From the NCBI RefSeq assembly GCF_028553745.1, contig NZ_CP067129.1, positions 1,718,501 through 1,782,500 on the forward strand: DNA of 64,000 bases. The letters run 5' to 3'. Source of the DNA: Paracoccus seriniphilus. Lineage in GTDB: Bacteria; Pseudomonadota; Alphaproteobacteria; Rhodobacterales; Rhodobacteraceae. How positions within the stretch are numbered: position 1 is the first letter of the stretch; every line of letters starts with the position of its first letter. Below, in pieces: positions 34,963 through 45,564 of the stretch. Position numbers and translations under genes: made by a program. Under the pieces are notes generated by a model, which had not been told where the DNA came from, did no database searches, and was given only the letters and a program-made list of their open reading frames with translations.

Positions 34963-37098
34963 ATGACAAAACCGACGCTGGAGGAATGGCGCAAGCTGGC
35001 CGAGAAAGAACTGAAGGGCCGCGACCCCGACAGCCTGACCTGGGACACGCTGGAAGGAATTGCCGTCAAGCCGCTTTATACCGAGGAAGACACCGAAGGT
35101 CTTGAGCATCTGGGCAGCCTGCCGGGACTGGCTCCTTTCACGCGCGGACCCCGTGCCACGATGTATGCGGGCCGCCCCTGGACGATCCGCCAATATGCAG
35201 GATTTTCCACGGCCGAGGAATCCAACGCCTTCTATCGCCGCAACCTTGCCGCCGGTCAGCAAGGGGTCTCGGTCGCCTTCGATCTGGCGACCCACCGCGG
35301 CTATGACAGCGACCACCCGCGCGTCGAGGGCGATGTGGGCAAGGCGGGCGTTGCCATCGACAGTGTCGAAGACATGAAGATCCTGTTCGACGGCATCCCG
35401 CTGGACAAGGTCAGCGTCAGCATGACCATGAATGGCGCGGTCATTCCGATCCTGGCGAATTTCATCGTCGCCGGCGAGGAACAGGGCCACGACAAATCGA
35501 CACTGTCGGGCACGATCCAGAATGACATCCTCAAGGAATTCATGGTGCGCAACACCTATATCTATCCGCCCGAACCCAGCATGCGCATCATTTCGGACAT
35601 CATCGAATATACCAGCACCGAGATGCCGCGTTTCAACAGCATCTCGATCTCCGGCTACCACATGCAGGAAGCCGGTGCCAATCTGGTGCAGGAGCTGGCC
35701 TATACGCTGGCCGACGGGCGTGAATATGTCCGCGCGGCCATTGCGGCGGGCATGGATGTCGATGCCTTCGCGGGCCGCTTGTCGTTCTTCTTTGCCATCG
35801 GCATGAATTTCTTCATGGAGATCGCCAAACTGCGCGCCGCGCGCCTGCTGTGGTATCGCATCATGGATGAATTCGGCGCGAAGAAGCCGGGTTCGAAAAT
35901 GCTGCGCACGCACTGCCAGACCTCGGGCGTCAGCCTGCAGGAACAGGATCCCTACAACAATGTGATCCGCACCGCCTATGAGGCCATGTCGGCAGCCTTG
36001 GGCGGAACACAATCGCTGCATACCAATGCGCTGGACGAGGCCATCGCCCTGCCCACCGATTTCAGCGCCCGCATCGCGCGCAACACGCAGTTGGTCCTGC
36101 AGGAAGAAACCGGCATCACCCATGTCGTCGATCCGCTGGCAGGCAGCTATTACATCGAAAGCCTGACCGCGGAACTGGCCGAGAAGGCATGGGCCTTGAT
36201 CGAAGAGGTCGAGGAACTGGGCGGCATGACCAAAGCCGTGGCCTCGGGCATGCCCAAGCTGCGGATCGAGGAAACCGCCGCGCGCCGCCAGGCCATGATC
36301 GACCGGGGCGAGGACGTGATCGTCGGCGTCAACAAGTACCGCAAGGACAAGGAAGACCCGATCGACATTCTGGATGTCGACAACGTCAAGGTTCGCGCCA
36401 GCCAGATCGAACGACTGAAAAACATTCGCGCCACCCGCGACGAGGCCGCCTGTCAGGCCGCCCTGAACGAGGTGACCCGCCGTGCGGCCGAGGGAGGCAA
36501 CCTTCTGGCAGCCGCCGTCGAGGCCGCCCGCGCCCGTGCAACTGTCGGAGAAATCAGCATGGCCATGGAAAAACAGTTCGGTCGTCACCGCGCCGAGGTC
36601 AAGACCCTGGCTGGCGTCTATGGCGCGGCATATGAGGGCGACGAAGGTTTTGCCAAGATCCAGAAGGATGTCGAAAGCTTCGCCGAGGAAGAAGGCCGCC
36701 GCCCGCGGATGCTGGTGGTCAAGATGGGTCAGGACGGCCACGACCGGGGTGCCAAGGTCATCGCCACCGCCTTTGCCGATATCGGCTTTGACGTGGATGT
36801 GGGACCGCTGTTCCAGACCCCTGAAGAGGCCGCTCAGGATGCCGTGGACAATGATGTTCATGTCGTCGGAATCAGCAGCCAGGCCGCCGGCCACAAGACG
36901 CTGGCCCCCAAGCTGATCGAGGCCCTCAAGGCTCAGGGCGCAGAAGATATCCTGGTGATCTGCGGCGGCGTCATCCCGCAACAGGATTACGACTTCCTGA
37001 AGAAGGCAGGCGTGAAGGCAATCTTTGGACCCGGCACCAATATTCCGGCCGCCGCCGCCGATATCCTGAACCTGATCCGCGCAGCACGCAAAGACTGA
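34963..37098 (+). CDS. Methylmalonyl-CoA mutase
   Basis: Adenosylcobalamin-dependent mutase (711 aa) converting methylmalonyl-CoA to succinyl-CoA, the last step of the propionate path in this window. N-terminal substrate domain with the TRGPRATMY and [12 protein letters not shown] blocks. The C-terminal B12-binding domain has the cobalamin motif DGHDRG, followed by SSQAAGH and the CGG block. The length fits a homodimeric-type large subunit. AAAGGA ribosome site. No chaperone (MeaB) or epimerase gene is in the window. Confidence 0.96.
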   Translation: MTKPTLEEWRKLAEKELKGRDPDSLTWDTLEGIAVKPLYTEEDTEGLEHLGSLPGLAPFTRGPRATMYAGRPWTIRQYAGFSTAEESNAFYRRNLAAGQQGVSVAFDLATHRGYDSDHPRVEGDVGKAGVAIDSVEDMKILFDGIPLDKVSVSMTMNGAVIPILANFIVAGEEQGHDKSTLSGTIQNDILKEFMVRNTYIYPPEPSMRIISDIIEYTSTEMPRFNSISISGYHMQEAGANLVQELAYTLADGREYVRAAIAAGMDVDAFAGRLSFFFAIGMNFFMEIAKLRAARLLWYRIMDEFGAKKPGSKMLRTHCQTSGVSLQEQDPYNNVIRTAYEAMSAALGGTQSLHTNALDEAIALPTDFSARIARNTQLVLQEETGITHVVDPLAGSYYIESLTAELAEKAWALIEEVEELGGMTKAVASGMPKLRIEETAARRQAMIDRGEDVIVGVNKYRKDKEDPIDILDVDNVKVRASQIERLKNIRATRDEAACQAALNEVTRRAAEGGNLLAAAVEAARARATVGEISMAMEKQFGRHRAEVKTLAGVYGAAYEGDEGFAKIQKDVESFAEEEGRRPRMLVVKMGQDGHDRGAKVIATAFADIGFDVDVGPLFQTPEEAAQDAVDNDVHVVGISSQAAGHKTLAPKLIEALKAQGAEDILVICGGVIPQQDYDFLKKAGVKAIFGPGTNIPAAAADILNLIRAARKD

Positions 37099-37103
37099 AA
37101 CGA

Positions 37104-37133
37104 CAAGGCCGCAGAGATCAATCTGCGGCCTTG
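37104..37133 (+). terminator. Terminator-like hairpin after the mutase gene
   Basis: Perfect 12-bp stem CAAGGCCGCAGA/TCTGCGGCCTTG with a 6-nt loop, 6 nt after the stop codon. No T-run follows, so termination may be bidirectional or Rho-assisted between the convergent mutase and homoserine dehydrogenase genes. Confidence 0.6.
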
Positions 37134-37162
37134 CCCGAATTCCTGTCAAAGCCCTTCAGGCG

Positions 37163-38452
37163 TCAGACATCCTCGATCCGCAATTCGACCGGATCGCTGA
37201 CAAGCACACCCGTTTCCGGCAGGACCGTGATCGCGTGATCAATGGCATCCGGCGTGGTCTTGTGGGTCACGACCAGAACCGGAACGCTGGCCTTGTTCGT
37301 ATGGCCGTATTGGCGCATCCGGTCGATCGAGATGCCGGCATCGCCCAGAACGGTGGCCACCTTGGCCAGCGCCCCCGGCTTGTCCTGCAGTTCCAGCCGC
37401 ATGTAGTAGGCGGCGGGAACGGCGGTGCGGGCCGGTTGTGCTGCCGTCAGGCCGACAGCCGGCTGACCGAAGACAGGCATGCGCAGGCCGCGCGCGACCT
37501 CGACAATATCGGACATGACGGCGCTGGCGGTCGGACCTTCGCCGGCCCCTGCCCCGCGCAGCACGATCTGGCCGACGCTGTCACCTTCGACGATGACCAT
37601 ATTGGTGCCGCCATTCAGCTGGCCAAGCGGGCTGTCCGCGGGCACCAGACAGGGCGACATGCGCTGCTCGAGCCCGCGTCCGGTCATCTGCGCAACGCCC
37701 AGCAGCTTGATGCGATAGCCCATATCCGCGGCGCGGTTGATGTCGTCGATGCTGACTCGCTCGATCCCTTCGATCTCGACATTGTCGAAATCGACCTGCG
37801 TGCCGAAGGCAATCGAGGACAGAATGGCCAGCTTGTGCCCGGCATCGATCCCGCCGACATCCAGCGTCGGATCGGCCTCCAGATAGCCCAGTTGCCGCGC
37901 TTCTTCAAAGACGGTTTCATAGGGCAGACCAGCGCTTTCCATCCGGGTCAGGATGTAATTGCAGGTGCCGTTCATGACACCCATGACGCGCTGGATCTCG
38001 TTTCCGGCCAGCGATTCCGTCATGGTCTTGATCACCGGAATACCACCGGCAACGGCTGCCTCGAAACGGATCACCCGGCCCAGGCTTTCGGCCAACTGGG
38101 CAAGCTCTTGCCCATGTTTGGCCAGAAGCGCCTTGTTGGCCGTGACCACATCCTTGCCCGAACGCAGCGCGGCCTCGATGCTGTCCTTGGCAATGCCGCT
38201 GTCGCCGCCGACCAACTCGACATAGACATCGACATCATCGGCCTGCGCGATTGCCATCGGATCGGTTTCCCAGCGGTAAGCCGACAGATCCGCATCACGG
38301 TTCTTCATTTTATCACGCGCCGAAACGGCGGTAATGGTGATATCGCGCCCGGAACGAGCGGCCAGAAGCTCTGCGCGTTTCTGCACGATTTTGACGACAC
38401 CGATCCCGACGGTGCCTAGCCCGGCAATGCCCAGGCGGAGGGGGGACGACAT
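37163..38452 (-). CDS. hom: Homoserine dehydrogenase
   Basis: NAD(P)-dependent enzyme (429 aa) in threonine/methionine synthesis. N-terminal nucleotide-binding GLGTVGIGVV, the KDVVTANKALLA block with the catalytic-site Lys, and a C-terminal ACT domain (about 340-420, AYYMRLELQDKPGALAKVA) for allosteric feedback. Start at ATG 38452 after GAGAGG, which removes an upstream extension. Confidence 0.95.
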   Translation of the reverse strand: MSSPLRLGIAGLGTVGIGVVKIVQKRAELLAARSGRDITITAVSARDKMKNRDADLSAYRWETDPMAIAQADDVDVYVELVGGDSGIAKDSIEAALRSGKDVVTANKALLAKHGQELAQLAESLGRVIRFEAAVAGGIPVIKTMTESLAGNEIQRVMGVMNGTCNYILTRMESAGLPYETVFEEARQLGYLEADPTLDVGGIDAGHKLAILSSIAFGTQVDFDNVEIEGIERVSIDDINRAADMGYRIKLLGVAQMTGRGLEQRMSPCLVPADSPLGQLNGGTNMVIVEGDSVGQIVLRGAGAGEGPTASAVMSDIVEVARGLRMPVFGQPAVGLTAAQPARTAVPAAYYMRLELQDKPGALAKVATVLGDAGISIDRMRQYGHTNKASVPVLVVTHKTTPDAIDHAITVLPETGVLVSDPVELRIEDV

Positions 38453-38577
38453 GAAAGCCTCTCGTCTTGGATTGGTCGGGTTGTTATCCTGACCGCCCGG
38501 CCGTTGCAACGCGCGATCGCGTTTTCACGCCAAACTGCTGAAAACTCTTTCTGCAATGGTGGCGCAACAGGCGCAGT

Positions 38578-39105
38578 TCAGCCCTGCGGAGCATCATCAT
38601 GGCCTGCCCATTCGCCATCGATCCCGGTCGCGCGCATGATCGATACGACGCGGCGGGCAATGCGCAATGCATGTGCATGGATATCACGCACGTCCTGAGG
38701 ACTCATGTCGTCGGGATAGCGCTCGCCACGGGTATTGATGAAGGTCGGATGCCAATAGCCCTCCTTGCGGCCGGGCCGCCACGAGGCATGACACAGCAGG
38801 TTCCGCTTCAGACGAATCCCGCCAAGAGCCTCGATCAGTTCGTCCCGGTCATGGACACCCGCCTGCAGCAGGGCCGCACCAAAACTGTCGATCAATGTGC
38901 CCAGAGAGTCATCGGCGATCTCGTCGATGCGCCGCAGCCATTTTTCCAGTTCGGCGTCACTGGCATCTTCGCCCAGCCCCTGACGGGTCAGGGAAAACAA
39001 CGCGCGTTTCAGCGCCTCTTCCAGAAAGCCGAAAGCGGCCACTGCATGACCGATCGCCGATGCCATGTCGTCGGAAAGCCGGTCCGGCGCGCGGGGCAGG
39101 CTCAT
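38578..39105 (-). CDS. HEPN-like helical protein of unknown function
   Basis: All-helical soluble protein (175 aa). Residues 101-106 read RNLLCH, an Rx4H motif with the Asn often seen after the Arg in HEPN-fold nucleases or their relatives. A helix before it (about 60-95) fits the HEPN core. No partner toxin-antitoxin gene is adjacent: it is followed by the homoserine dehydrogenase gene and preceded by the lytic transglycosylase. It could instead be an unrelated conserved hypothetical protein. Confidence 0.6.
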   Translation of the reverse strand: MSLPRAPDRLSDDMASAIGHAVAAFGFLEEALKRALFSLTRQGLGEDASDAELEKWLRRIDEIADDSLGTLIDSFGAALLQAGVHDRDELIEALGGIRLKRNLLCHASWRPGRKEGYWHPTFINTRGERYPDDMSPQDVRDIHAHALRIARRVVSIMRATGIDGEWAGHDDAPQG

Positions 39106-39146
39106 GCGGCGATCACCATTCGCATCCGTGGTTCCGCGCCCCGCAC

Positions 39147-39770
39147 TCAGCTACCTGCAATGATGCGCACGTAATTGCGGGTCTCGCGATAGGGCGGCAC
39201 GCCGCCATATTTCGAGACAGCGCCGGGGCCGGCGTTATAGGCGGCCAAGGCAAGGCGCCAATTGCCGAACTGGTCATACATCATCCGCAGATACCGTGCG
39301 CCGCCCTGAAGATTCTGGATCGGATCATTCGGGTTCACGCCCAGCTTGGCGGCTGTTCCGGGCATCAGCTGTGCCAGACCTGTCGCACCCTTGTGCGAAC
39401 GCGCACGCGGGTTCCAGCCGGACTCCTGCTGCACCAGCCGCAGGAACAGATCTTCGGGGATGCCGTATTTGCGGGCCGCCGCGCGTGCATGGGGAATGTA
39501 GTCGCTACGCTTGCCGCGATAGGCCGGAATATTGGTGGAAAGTTCGATATCGACAATGCTGCGGTTTCCGCCATTGGGCTGCAGCCGGGCCGATTGCTGA
39601 TATTGCGTGGCAAGCCGGGAATCCATCAACCGTGTCTGACGCGCGAACTGATCGGCACGGGATTTTGACGAACTGCCAGACAGGCGCAATCCCTCGGCCG
39701 CCGCCGGCATCGCCATAGCTACCACCATGACAGTTCCAACAACTGCCTTCGCGTTCGGAATGATCCGCAT
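39147..39770 (-). CDS. Secreted lytic transglycosylase (SLT domain)
   Basis: Murein-cleaving enzyme (207 aa). Signal peptide (about 1-25, ending AAAEG), a Ser/Arg/Gln-rich linker, then an SLT domain from about residue 95 with catalytic Glu in QESGWNPRA, the [10 protein letters not shown] block and the AYNAGPGAV motif. Periplasmic, exo-type family 1. ATG with GAGGG upstream. Divergent from ssb. Confidence 0.92.
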   Translation of the reverse strand: MRIIPNAKAVVGTVMVVAMAMPAAAEGLRLSGSSSKSRADQFARQTRLMDSRLATQYQQSARLQPNGGNRSIVDIELSTNIPAYRGKRSDYIPHARAAARKYGIPEDLFLRLVQQESGWNPRARSHKGATGLAQLMPGTAAKLGVNPNDPIQNLQGGARYLRMMYDQFGNWRLALAAYNAGPGAVSKYGGVPPYRETRNYVRIIAGS

Positions 39771-39845
39771 TCATCTGCCCTCATTCTTTATGTCGCCGCG
39801 TCCCAGGGCAGGCTCGTCCTGCTACCGGAGCTTGAACCGCATCTT

Positions 39846-39874
39846 TTGGCTGACGCGTTGGTCGAAACTATACA
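39846..39874 (+). promoter_or_regulatory. Sigma-70-like promoter of ssb
   Basis: TTGGCT and TATACA with a perfect 17-nt spacing, in the intergenic region before ssb. Would give a leader of about 175 nt. No LexA box (GTTC-N7-GTTC) was seen here. Confidence 0.45.
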
Positions 39875-40055
39875 GCAAATCGGAAATCCTGCCAGCAGGA
39901 GCGAAATCACGTTTCGATCTCCGCATGCCTTCGGCGGGTTTCCGCCGAGACCCGCAAGGTATTCACATCAGGCATCGGAACGGGTCGGGCTTGCGGCTTG
40001 CACCCCGGCTGGGCTAGACCCCATTCTCAAGCGTATCGAAGCAGGGAACTCCGTC

Positions 40056-40532
40056 ATGGCAGGCAGCGTCAACAAGGTCATTCTGATCGGCAATCTGGGC
40101 CGTGATCCGGAAATCCGGACATTCCAGAACGGCGGCAAGGTCGCCAATCTGCGGATCGCCACATCCGAACAGTGGAAAGACCGCAACACCGGCGAACGGC
40201 GCGAAAAGACAGAATGGCATTCGGTCGCGATCATGTCCGAAGGGCTGGTCAATGTCGTCGAACGCTTCCTGAGAAAGGGCAGCAAGGTCTATGTCGAGGG
40301 CCAGCTGGAAACCCGGAAGTGGCAGGATCAATCCGGCCAGGACCGCTACACGACCGAAGTCGTCATCCGCAATTTCGGCGGCAGTCTGCAGATGCTGGAC
40401 GGTCGCGGTGAAGGTGGCGGCGGACGCGACTTTGGCGGCGGCAACGATGGTGGCTATCGCAGCGAACCCGCAAGCGGCAGCAGTGCCCCGGCTGGCGGGC
40501 GCAGCGATTACGACGACGAAATCCCGTTCTGA
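40056..40532 (+). CDS. ssb: Single-stranded DNA-binding protein
   Basis: Essential SSB of 158 aa. N-terminal OB fold ([22 protein letters not shown] ..., about 1-110), a Gly-rich linker, and the C-terminal acidic tip DDEIPF that recruits repair proteins. ATG 40056 with AGGGA upstream; the longer in-frame extension is not conserved. Faces the lytic transglycosylase gene across 285 nt. Confidence 0.97.
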   Translation: MAGSVNKVILIGNLGRDPEIRTFQNGGKVANLRIATSEQWKDRNTGERREKTEWHSVAIMSEGLVNVVERFLRKGSKVYVEGQLETRKWQDQSGQDRYTTEVVIRNFGGSLQMLDGRGEGGGGRDFGGGNDGGYRSEPASGSSAPAGGRSDYDDEIPF

Positions 40533-40562
40533 TTTCCACCTCAGTTCGCTGCGAATTTTTAC

Positions 40563-40584
40563 GGGGAGGCCAAGCGGCCTCCCC
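40563..40584 (+). terminator. Terminator between ssb and the PhaC-like gene
   Basis: GGGGAGGCC/GGCCTCCCC perfect 9-bp stem with a 4-nt loop, followed by a T-rich stretch. Located between two convergent genes, so it can serve both. Confidence 0.75.
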
Positions 40585-40604
40585 GGTTTCTTTGGCTGAC
40601 CGGC

Positions 40605-42365
40605 CTATCGCTGCATGACATATGTGCCGGGGGCATCGCAGATCGCCTTGCATGCGCCTGACCGAGCGCCCATTTGCGGTGGCGAGACCGCCTCACCCGA
40701 GTGCTCTCCCAGCCATCTGGCGAAGGCGACCCACCACGAGCCGTCCTCGGCCTCATGTTCAGCAAGCCATTCTTCCGGCTCGCGATAGCCGGAATCGGCA
40801 GAGCCACGCCCCATCCGGAAATGTTGCTCTGGCTGTCCCGGAGCGGAAATGATGCCGGTGTTATGTCCGCCATTTGTCAGCACGAATGTCACCTCGGATC
40901 TTGTGAAAAGATGCAGTTTATAGACTGATGTCCAAGGGGCGACGTCATCCTCTTCGGTGCCCACCGCGAAGATGGGCGCGCGAATGGCGCCGAAGCCGAC
41001 AGGTTTGCCTTTGACCAGATAGCGCCCCTGGGCAAGATCGTTGTTCAGAAACAGCTGCCGCAGATATTGCGAATGCATCCGGGCAGGCAGGCGGGTGGCA
41101 TCGGCATGCCATGCCATCAGGTCAAGGCCATCGTCCTGTCGACCCAGCAGATAGTTGTTGATCGCCCGCGTCCAGAGCAGATCGCGGGCACGCAACAGCG
41201 CAAAGGCACCTGCCATGCTGTCCGAAGAAAGATAGCCCTGCCTTTCCATCATCTCTTCGACCATCGCCACCTCGGCCTCGTTGATCAACAGACGCAACGG
41301 CCCCGGCTCGGAAAAATCCACCTGCGTGGCCAGCAGTGAAACCGAGGCAAGCCGATCGTCTCCGTCCCGCCCCATCGCGGCAGCCGCTATCGACAACAGC
41401 GTGCCGCCAAGACAATAGCCAAGCGTGTGCAGTCTTGGCGCCCCGGTGATCTTGATGGCGGCATTGATTGCTGCCATCACGCCAAGCTGGCGATAATCCT
41501 CCATCCCGATATCGCGATCTTCGGGAAGAGGGTTCTTCCACGAGATCATGAAGACCGTGAAACCCTGATCGACGAGAAAGCGGACAAAGGAATTATGTGG
41601 CGAGAGATCCAGAACGTAATATTTCAGGATCCATGCCGGCACGATCAGGATCGGCTCGGGGCAAACGGTGTCGGTCGTCGGCGCATATTGGATCAGCTCC
41701 ATCAGCTTGTTGCGAAACACCACCTTGCCCGCGGTGGTGGCAAGATTGCGCCCGACCTCGAAAGGTTGCGAGACTGCGGGGACTAGCCCGGACAGCGTCG
41801 CCATGTCCTTGGCGAAATTCCTGCTGCCGCGAACAAGGTTCAGTCCGTTCTCGCTCAGGCTGGCCGAGATGACATCGGGGTTGATGGCGGGAAAATTCGA
41901 CGGAGCGACGGCGTCCGAGAGCAGCCCGGTGACGAATGCCATCAGGTTCTCATGGGCCGGTTCGACACCGCGAACACCGGTCATGGCATCCAGCCACCAT
42001 TGCCGCTGTCGCTGATGTGCCTGCGCCAGAAGGTTGAAAGGGAATTTTTGCCACTCGGCGCTGTCAAAACGGGGATCGGCTGCACCATCCGCGCCCGACA
42101 AGGTTTCGCCAAGGCCTGCGGCAAAGACAGCCTGTGCATTTTCCATCGCTTGCTGAAGCAATTGCATCTGTTTGCCCGGCGAAGCAGCCAGATGAACCGC
42201 CCAATCCATCCACGCCCGGGTCAGGACCAAGGGGGACAGGCCGCGGGTCACCCCGCCCTCGCTGGCACGGGCGGACGCGTCAGACAACCCGCCAGCCTGC
42301 GCCCGCATGACTGCCCGGGGCTTGTCATCGCGGTATTTTCTTGTCCGTCCAGATAGCTTCGCCAT
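40605..42365 (-). CDS. PhaC-like polyhydroxyalkanoate synthase
   Basis: Polyester synthase-type alpha/beta-fold protein (586 aa). The nucleophile motif is GYCLGG near residue 317 (Cys of the lipase-like box), the catalytic Asp is in GTEEDDVAPW near 473, and the His in GGHNTG near 499. The GGHNTGIISAPG region differs from the common SGHIAGVVNPP form and fits a second PhaC clade. There is a long N-terminal extension rich in Arg and Ser. Start at ATG 42365 after GGAAGGAC. No phaP, phaR or phaZ is adjacent. Confidence 0.85.
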   Translation of the reverse strand: MAKLSGRTRKYRDDKPRAVMRAQAGGLSDASARASEGGVTRGLSPLVLTRAWMDWAVHLAASPGKQMQLLQQAMENAQAVFAAGLGETLSGADGAADPRFDSAEWQKFPFNLLAQAHQRQRQWWLDAMTGVRGVEPAHENLMAFVTGLLSDAVAPSNFPAINPDVISASLSENGLNLVRGSRNFAKDMATLSGLVPAVSQPFEVGRNLATTAGKVVFRNKLMELIQYAPTTDTVCPEPILIVPAWILKYYVLDLSPHNSFVRFLVDQGFTVFMISWKNPLPEDRDIGMEDYRQLGVMAAINAAIKITGAPRLHTLGYCLGGTLLSIAAAAMGRDGDDRLASVSLLATQVDFSEPGPLRLLINEAEVAMVEEMMERQGYLSSDSMAGAFALLRARDLLWTRAINNYLLGRQDDGLDLMAWHADATRLPARMHSQYLRQLFLNNDLAQGRYLVKGKPVGFGAIRAPIFAVGTEEDDVAPWTSVYKLHLFTRSEVTFVLTNGGHNTGIISAPGQPEQHFRMGRGSADSGYREPEEWLAEHEAEDGSWWVAFARWLGEHSGEAVSPPQMGARSGACKAICDAPGTYVMQR

Positions 42366-42414
42366 GGCATGTCCTTCCGAGGATGCTAGGGCAACGGCAG
42401 TCCCAAGCATGACC

Positions 42415-42432
42415 TTGCAGGCCGGCTTGCAA
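42415..42432. promoter_or_regulatory. Near-perfect 18-bp palindrome upstream of the PhaC-like gene
   Basis: TTGCAGGCCGGCTTGCAA has one mismatched pair. It lies about 50-67 nt upstream of the PhaC-like start. PhaR of Paracoccus and Rhodobacter binds TGC-rich sequences such as CTGC-N3-4-GCAG, so it is a candidate PhaR site, though the match is not exact. Confidence 0.35.
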
Positions 42433-42439
42433 CGTAACC

Positions 42440-42453
42440 TTGATCTGTGTCAG
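42440..42453. promoter_or_regulatory. FNR/CRP-type palindrome upstream of the PhaC-like gene
   Basis: TTGATCTGTGTCAG fits the relaxed FNR-family consensus TTGAY-N4-RTCAR. Its centre is about 81 nt upstream of the PhaC-like start, overlapping the end of atpG. Suggests oxygen- or NO-linked control of the PHA synthase (FnrP, NNR or similar). Confidence 0.4.
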
Positions 42454-43298
42454 CGTTTCGACATTCTACCATCCCTTTTCCCGGCTGTAACCGCGCCGGT
42501 TCCAAGCTCGATGATCTCGGCGGTGATCTCTTCCTGCCGAACACGGCGCAGGGTGGCCTCGAAACCCTCCAGCTCTTGCGAAATCTGGCGGGCAGCCGAG
42601 GCCATGGCCTCCATCCGGGCCTGATTTTCCGCAGCAAAGGCATGCAGCGCAGCCTTGCAGACCTGCGCGTTGAAATAATCCTGCCCCAGCAGGGACACCA
42701 ACATCTCTTGCGGCAGTTGCGTCAGGGGGCGTTGCGATCTGGTTTCCGGCAGATCATCCAGAACTATCGGGAACAGACCCTGCCGGACCAGCGTGTTGCG
42801 TCCCTCGCGCCAGCCCGTGAAAACCACGTCAAGGCGATCCATGCACCCCCTGGCCACCGCATCATAGATGGCTGTCGTGATGTGATCCGCCAACCTCGGA
42901 ATCCCCGAACTATGCGAGGGCATCGCGGCGGTCCAATCGGCCTGCAGGCCGCGCGCCGCCGCAACGCTCTGTCCGCGCGTGCCAACCAGGAACAGGCAGT
43001 CCGGCGCATGGTCGATGCTGTCCAGCACCCTTTCACTGAAAGAACCGGCAAAGCCCTGTTCGGCGCAAAAGACAAGCAGGGCCTCCCTGCCCCTTGCCGA
43101 CGGTGCAGGTTCTGCCTCATGGCCTATCATCGCCGACAGGCCGGCAGCAATGGTGCGGGCATAGCTGTCAACCGCCGCGACCTGGGCGCGGGCCTGATGC
43201 GCCCGGGCCGCGGCAATGCCCTTCATGGCATTGACCACCGCGCCCAGCTGACGCACGCCTTCGATCCGGGCGCTGATATCTGCCAGCCGTTCCGTCAT
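42450..43298 (-). CDS. atpG: N-ATPase gamma subunit AtpG
   Basis: Rotor subunit of the N-type F1Fo ATPase (282 aa). Coiled-coil N-terminal helix ([29 protein letters not shown]) and C-terminal helix ([26 protein letters not shown]) with the gamma pattern. It is last in the atpDCQRBEFAG order and starts in a 4-nt overlap with atpA. Confidence 0.88.
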   Translation of the reverse strand: MTERLADISARIEGVRQLGAVVNAMKGIAAARAHQARAQVAAVDSYARTIAAGLSAMIGHEAEPAPSARGREALLVFCAEQGFAGSFSERVLDSIDHAPDCLFLVGTRGQSVAAARGLQADWTAAMPSHSSGIPRLADHITTAIYDAVARGCMDRLDVVFTGWREGRNTLVRQGLFPIVLDDLPETRSQRPLTQLPQEMLVSLLGQDYFNAQVCKAALHAFAAENQARMEAMASAARQISQELEGFEATLRRVRQEEITAEIIELGTGAVTAGKRDGRMSKR

Positions 43299-44836
43299 TG
43301 GCTGTCTTGCCCGACCGTCGCCTGATCGGACCGAGCGAAGGATCCAGCCAATCCCGTCAACGCCCGCAACAATTCCTGCTGCAACTCGGGCGCCAGTTCG
43401 CCCCGCCCCGCCAATGCCTGCACGGCCCGCGCAGCATCCCGATCCAGCGTGGCGGGCAAGGCCGTGCGAAAGGCGGGAATGGCCGTGACCGGCAGCGGAT
43501 CCAGCAGGCCAGTCTGCACGGCCAGCATCAGCGCCACCTCATCCGCCAGACGATAGGGGCTGTGCTGGGGCTGTCGCAGCGCCTCGCGGATACGGGCTCC
43601 GCGCGTCAGTTGATCGCGCACGCGGCCCTCGGGCATGCCCCCGAAGCGGGTGAAGACCTCCAGCTCCAGAAATTGCGCGTAATCCAGCCGCAACGTGCCG
43701 GCCGCCTTGCGCAGGACCGGCGCCTGGGTCTTGCCCCCGACGCGGCTGACCGACAGGCCGACATCGACAGCCGGCTTCTGCCCCTGATGGAACAGCGCTG
43801 CATCCAGCACGATCTGACCATCGGTGATCGAGATCAGATTGGTGGGAATATAGGCGGACAGATTGCCGGAATCGGTCTCGGCGATCGGCAGCGCCGTCAA
43901 TGACCCGCCGCCGCATGCCCCGGACAGCTTGGCGGCGCGTTCAAGCAACCGGGCGTGGATGTAAAAGACATCGCCCGGATAGGCTTCGCGCCCCGGGGAC
44001 TGTCGTGTCAGCAATGCGATTTCGCGGTGGGTTGCCGCATGTTTGGACAGATCATCAATGACGATCAGCGCATGTTGTCCCCTGTCGCGGAAATATTCGG
44101 CCATGGTCATGCCTGCATAGGGCGCGATCCATTGCAGACCGGGTGCCGAGGCGGCCTCGGCCACCAGAACAATACAGCGCGAGAAGTTTCCCTGCGCCTG
44201 CAAGGCATCGATGGCCCGGCCCACGCTGGAGCTTTTCTGCCCCACCGCCACATAGACGCAGATCATGTCACTGTCGCGCTGTGCGATCAGGGCATCCACG
44301 GCCAGCGTTGTCTTGCCGGTCGAATGATCGCCCACGATCAACTCGCGCTGGCCGCGCCCCAATGCGAACAGCGTGTCGAGGACGACCACGCCGGTCTGCA
44401 CCGGTTCGGTCACCAGATCGCGTTCGATGATCGACGGCGCCGGTCTTTCGATGGGCCAATGCGCCTGTGCCTCGATCTCTCCCTTGCCGTCCAGCGGCCG
44501 ACCCAAAGGATCAACGATACGACCCAGCAGGCTTTCGCCCACGGGAACATTGACGACCTCTCCGGTCCCGAACACCTCATCGCCCGCCTCGACATCCTGT
44601 GCCGCGTCCAACATCACGCAGCCGATCAGATCCGGGTCCAGCACCCGCGCGAAACCGACCTGCCCATTGGCAAAGCGCAGAACCTCGTCCAGCCGCACAT
44701 CGCGCAGCCCCGAGATCATGGCAATGCCATCACCGACATCCTCGACCCGGCCACGATGCTGAACACGCGGCCCGATCCCGGCATCACGCAAAGCCGCCGA
44801 TGCGGTGGAAAACCAGTCTGGATCTCTATTCGGCAT
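43295..44836 (-). CDS. atpA: N-ATPase alpha subunit AtpA
   Basis: F1 regulatory alpha subunit (513 aa). The P-loop reads GDHSTGKTT (near residue 175), where most alpha subunits have GDRQTGKT. Contains the [10 protein letters not shown] and [14 protein letters not shown] blocks. Start taken at ATG 44836, inside the end of atpF (11-nt overlap). Much more divergent from housekeeping AtpA than a second-copy gene would be, as is usual for N-ATPases. Confidence 0.9.
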   Translation of the reverse strand: MPNRDPDWFSTASAALRDAGIGPRVQHRGRVEDVGDGIAMISGLRDVRLDEVLRFANGQVGFARVLDPDLIGCVMLDAAQDVEAGDEVFGTGEVVNVPVGESLLGRIVDPLGRPLDGKGEIEAQAHWPIERPAPSIIERDLVTEPVQTGVVVLDTLFALGRGQRELIVGDHSTGKTTLAVDALIAQRDSDMICVYVAVGQKSSSVGRAIDALQAQGNFSRCIVLVAEAASAPGLQWIAPYAGMTMAEYFRDRGQHALIVIDDLSKHAATHREIALLTRQSPGREAYPGDVFYIHARLLERAAKLSGACGGGSLTALPIAETDSGNLSAYIPTNLISITDGQIVLDAALFHQGQKPAVDVGLSVSRVGGKTQAPVLRKAAGTLRLDYAQFLELEVFTRFGGMPEGRVRDQLTRGARIREALRQPQHSPYRLADEVALMLAVQTGLLDPLPVTAIPAFRTALPATLDRDAARAVQALAGRGELAPELQQELLRALTGLAGSFARSDQATVGQDSQ

Positions 44837-45560
44837 CCTGAAGCACCTTTCGGACCTGCTGAAGATCATCCTGCCAGCTGTTGCGCAGGGCAAAGTGATC
44901 ACCATGCAACTCGATCCCCGCGACAAGACCGGGATCGGTCACGAAATGCAGCCTCACCTGATCGCCCAGAGCCTTGCGCAGGGTTTTCTCGATGGCCGGC
45001 CTTAGGTCTTCGGGGTCACTGGCCGTGACCACGCGAACCCCTTTCGGATCCTTTGCTAGCGTCGCGCGATCCTTTTCCGGCAGCGCCGCAATGGCATCCT
45101 TCAATCGGGCCACGAAAGCGGCCTGAATTTCGCGACCCTGCAATTGCTGCAGCAACCGCGAGGCAATCTGCAGCGCCAGTTCGCGCGCCTGTTCGGCATT
45201 GGCCTGACGTGCGGCCTCGGTTTCCCTTTCGATGCTGGCCCGCGCCCTGGTCAGGATCTCTTCGGCCCTGGCGCGGGCCTCGGTCAGGGCGGATTGGGTC
45301 GCGGCCTCGGCCTCTTGTCGCGCGGCATCCAGCAGGGCGACCCGTTCCGCGGCAATCCCCTCTCGCGCCTGCGTGACCTCGGCCAATGCAGCATCGGCGC
45401 GGGCCTGCACGGCATGGGCGGCTTCGATGATGGCTGTGGCGGCCTGCTGACGTTTGGCGATGGCGGCGGCAACGGGCCGCCAGAAGACGCGTGACAGCAA
45501 CCAGATCAGGATCAGGACATTGACGGCCTGCAGTGCCAGTCCCCAGACATCGATATCCAT
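44826..45560 (-). CDS. atpF: N-ATPase b subunit AtpF
   Basis: Stator subunit (244 aa). One N-terminal membrane helix (about 9-27) then a long Ala/Glu/Arg-rich coiled coil (about 30-160) and a globular C-terminus (about 165-244). The N-ATPase operon lacks a separate delta subunit, and the extended C-terminus of its b subunit is thought to replace it. Overlaps atpA by 11 nt. Confidence 0.88.
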   Translation of the reverse strand: MDIDVWGLALQAVNVLILIWLLSRVFWRPVAAAIAKRQQAATAIIEAAHAVQARADAALAEVTQAREGIAAERVALLDAARQEAEAATQSALTEARARAEEILTRARASIERETEAARQANAEQARELALQIASRLLQQLQGREIQAAFVARLKDAIAALPEKDRATLAKDPKGVRVVTASDPEDLRPAIEKTLRKALGDQVRLHFVTDPGLVAGIELHGDHFALRNSWQDDLQQVRKVLQDAE

Positions 45561-45564
45561 CGGA

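Noticed and set aside
34384..37149. Long 921-codon minus-strand open frame
   Set aside because: It is antisense to the methylmalonyl-CoA mutase. Only its 3' end (34384-34905) is a real gene, with signal peptide and DUF4174-like domain. The rest is a shadow caused by high GC.
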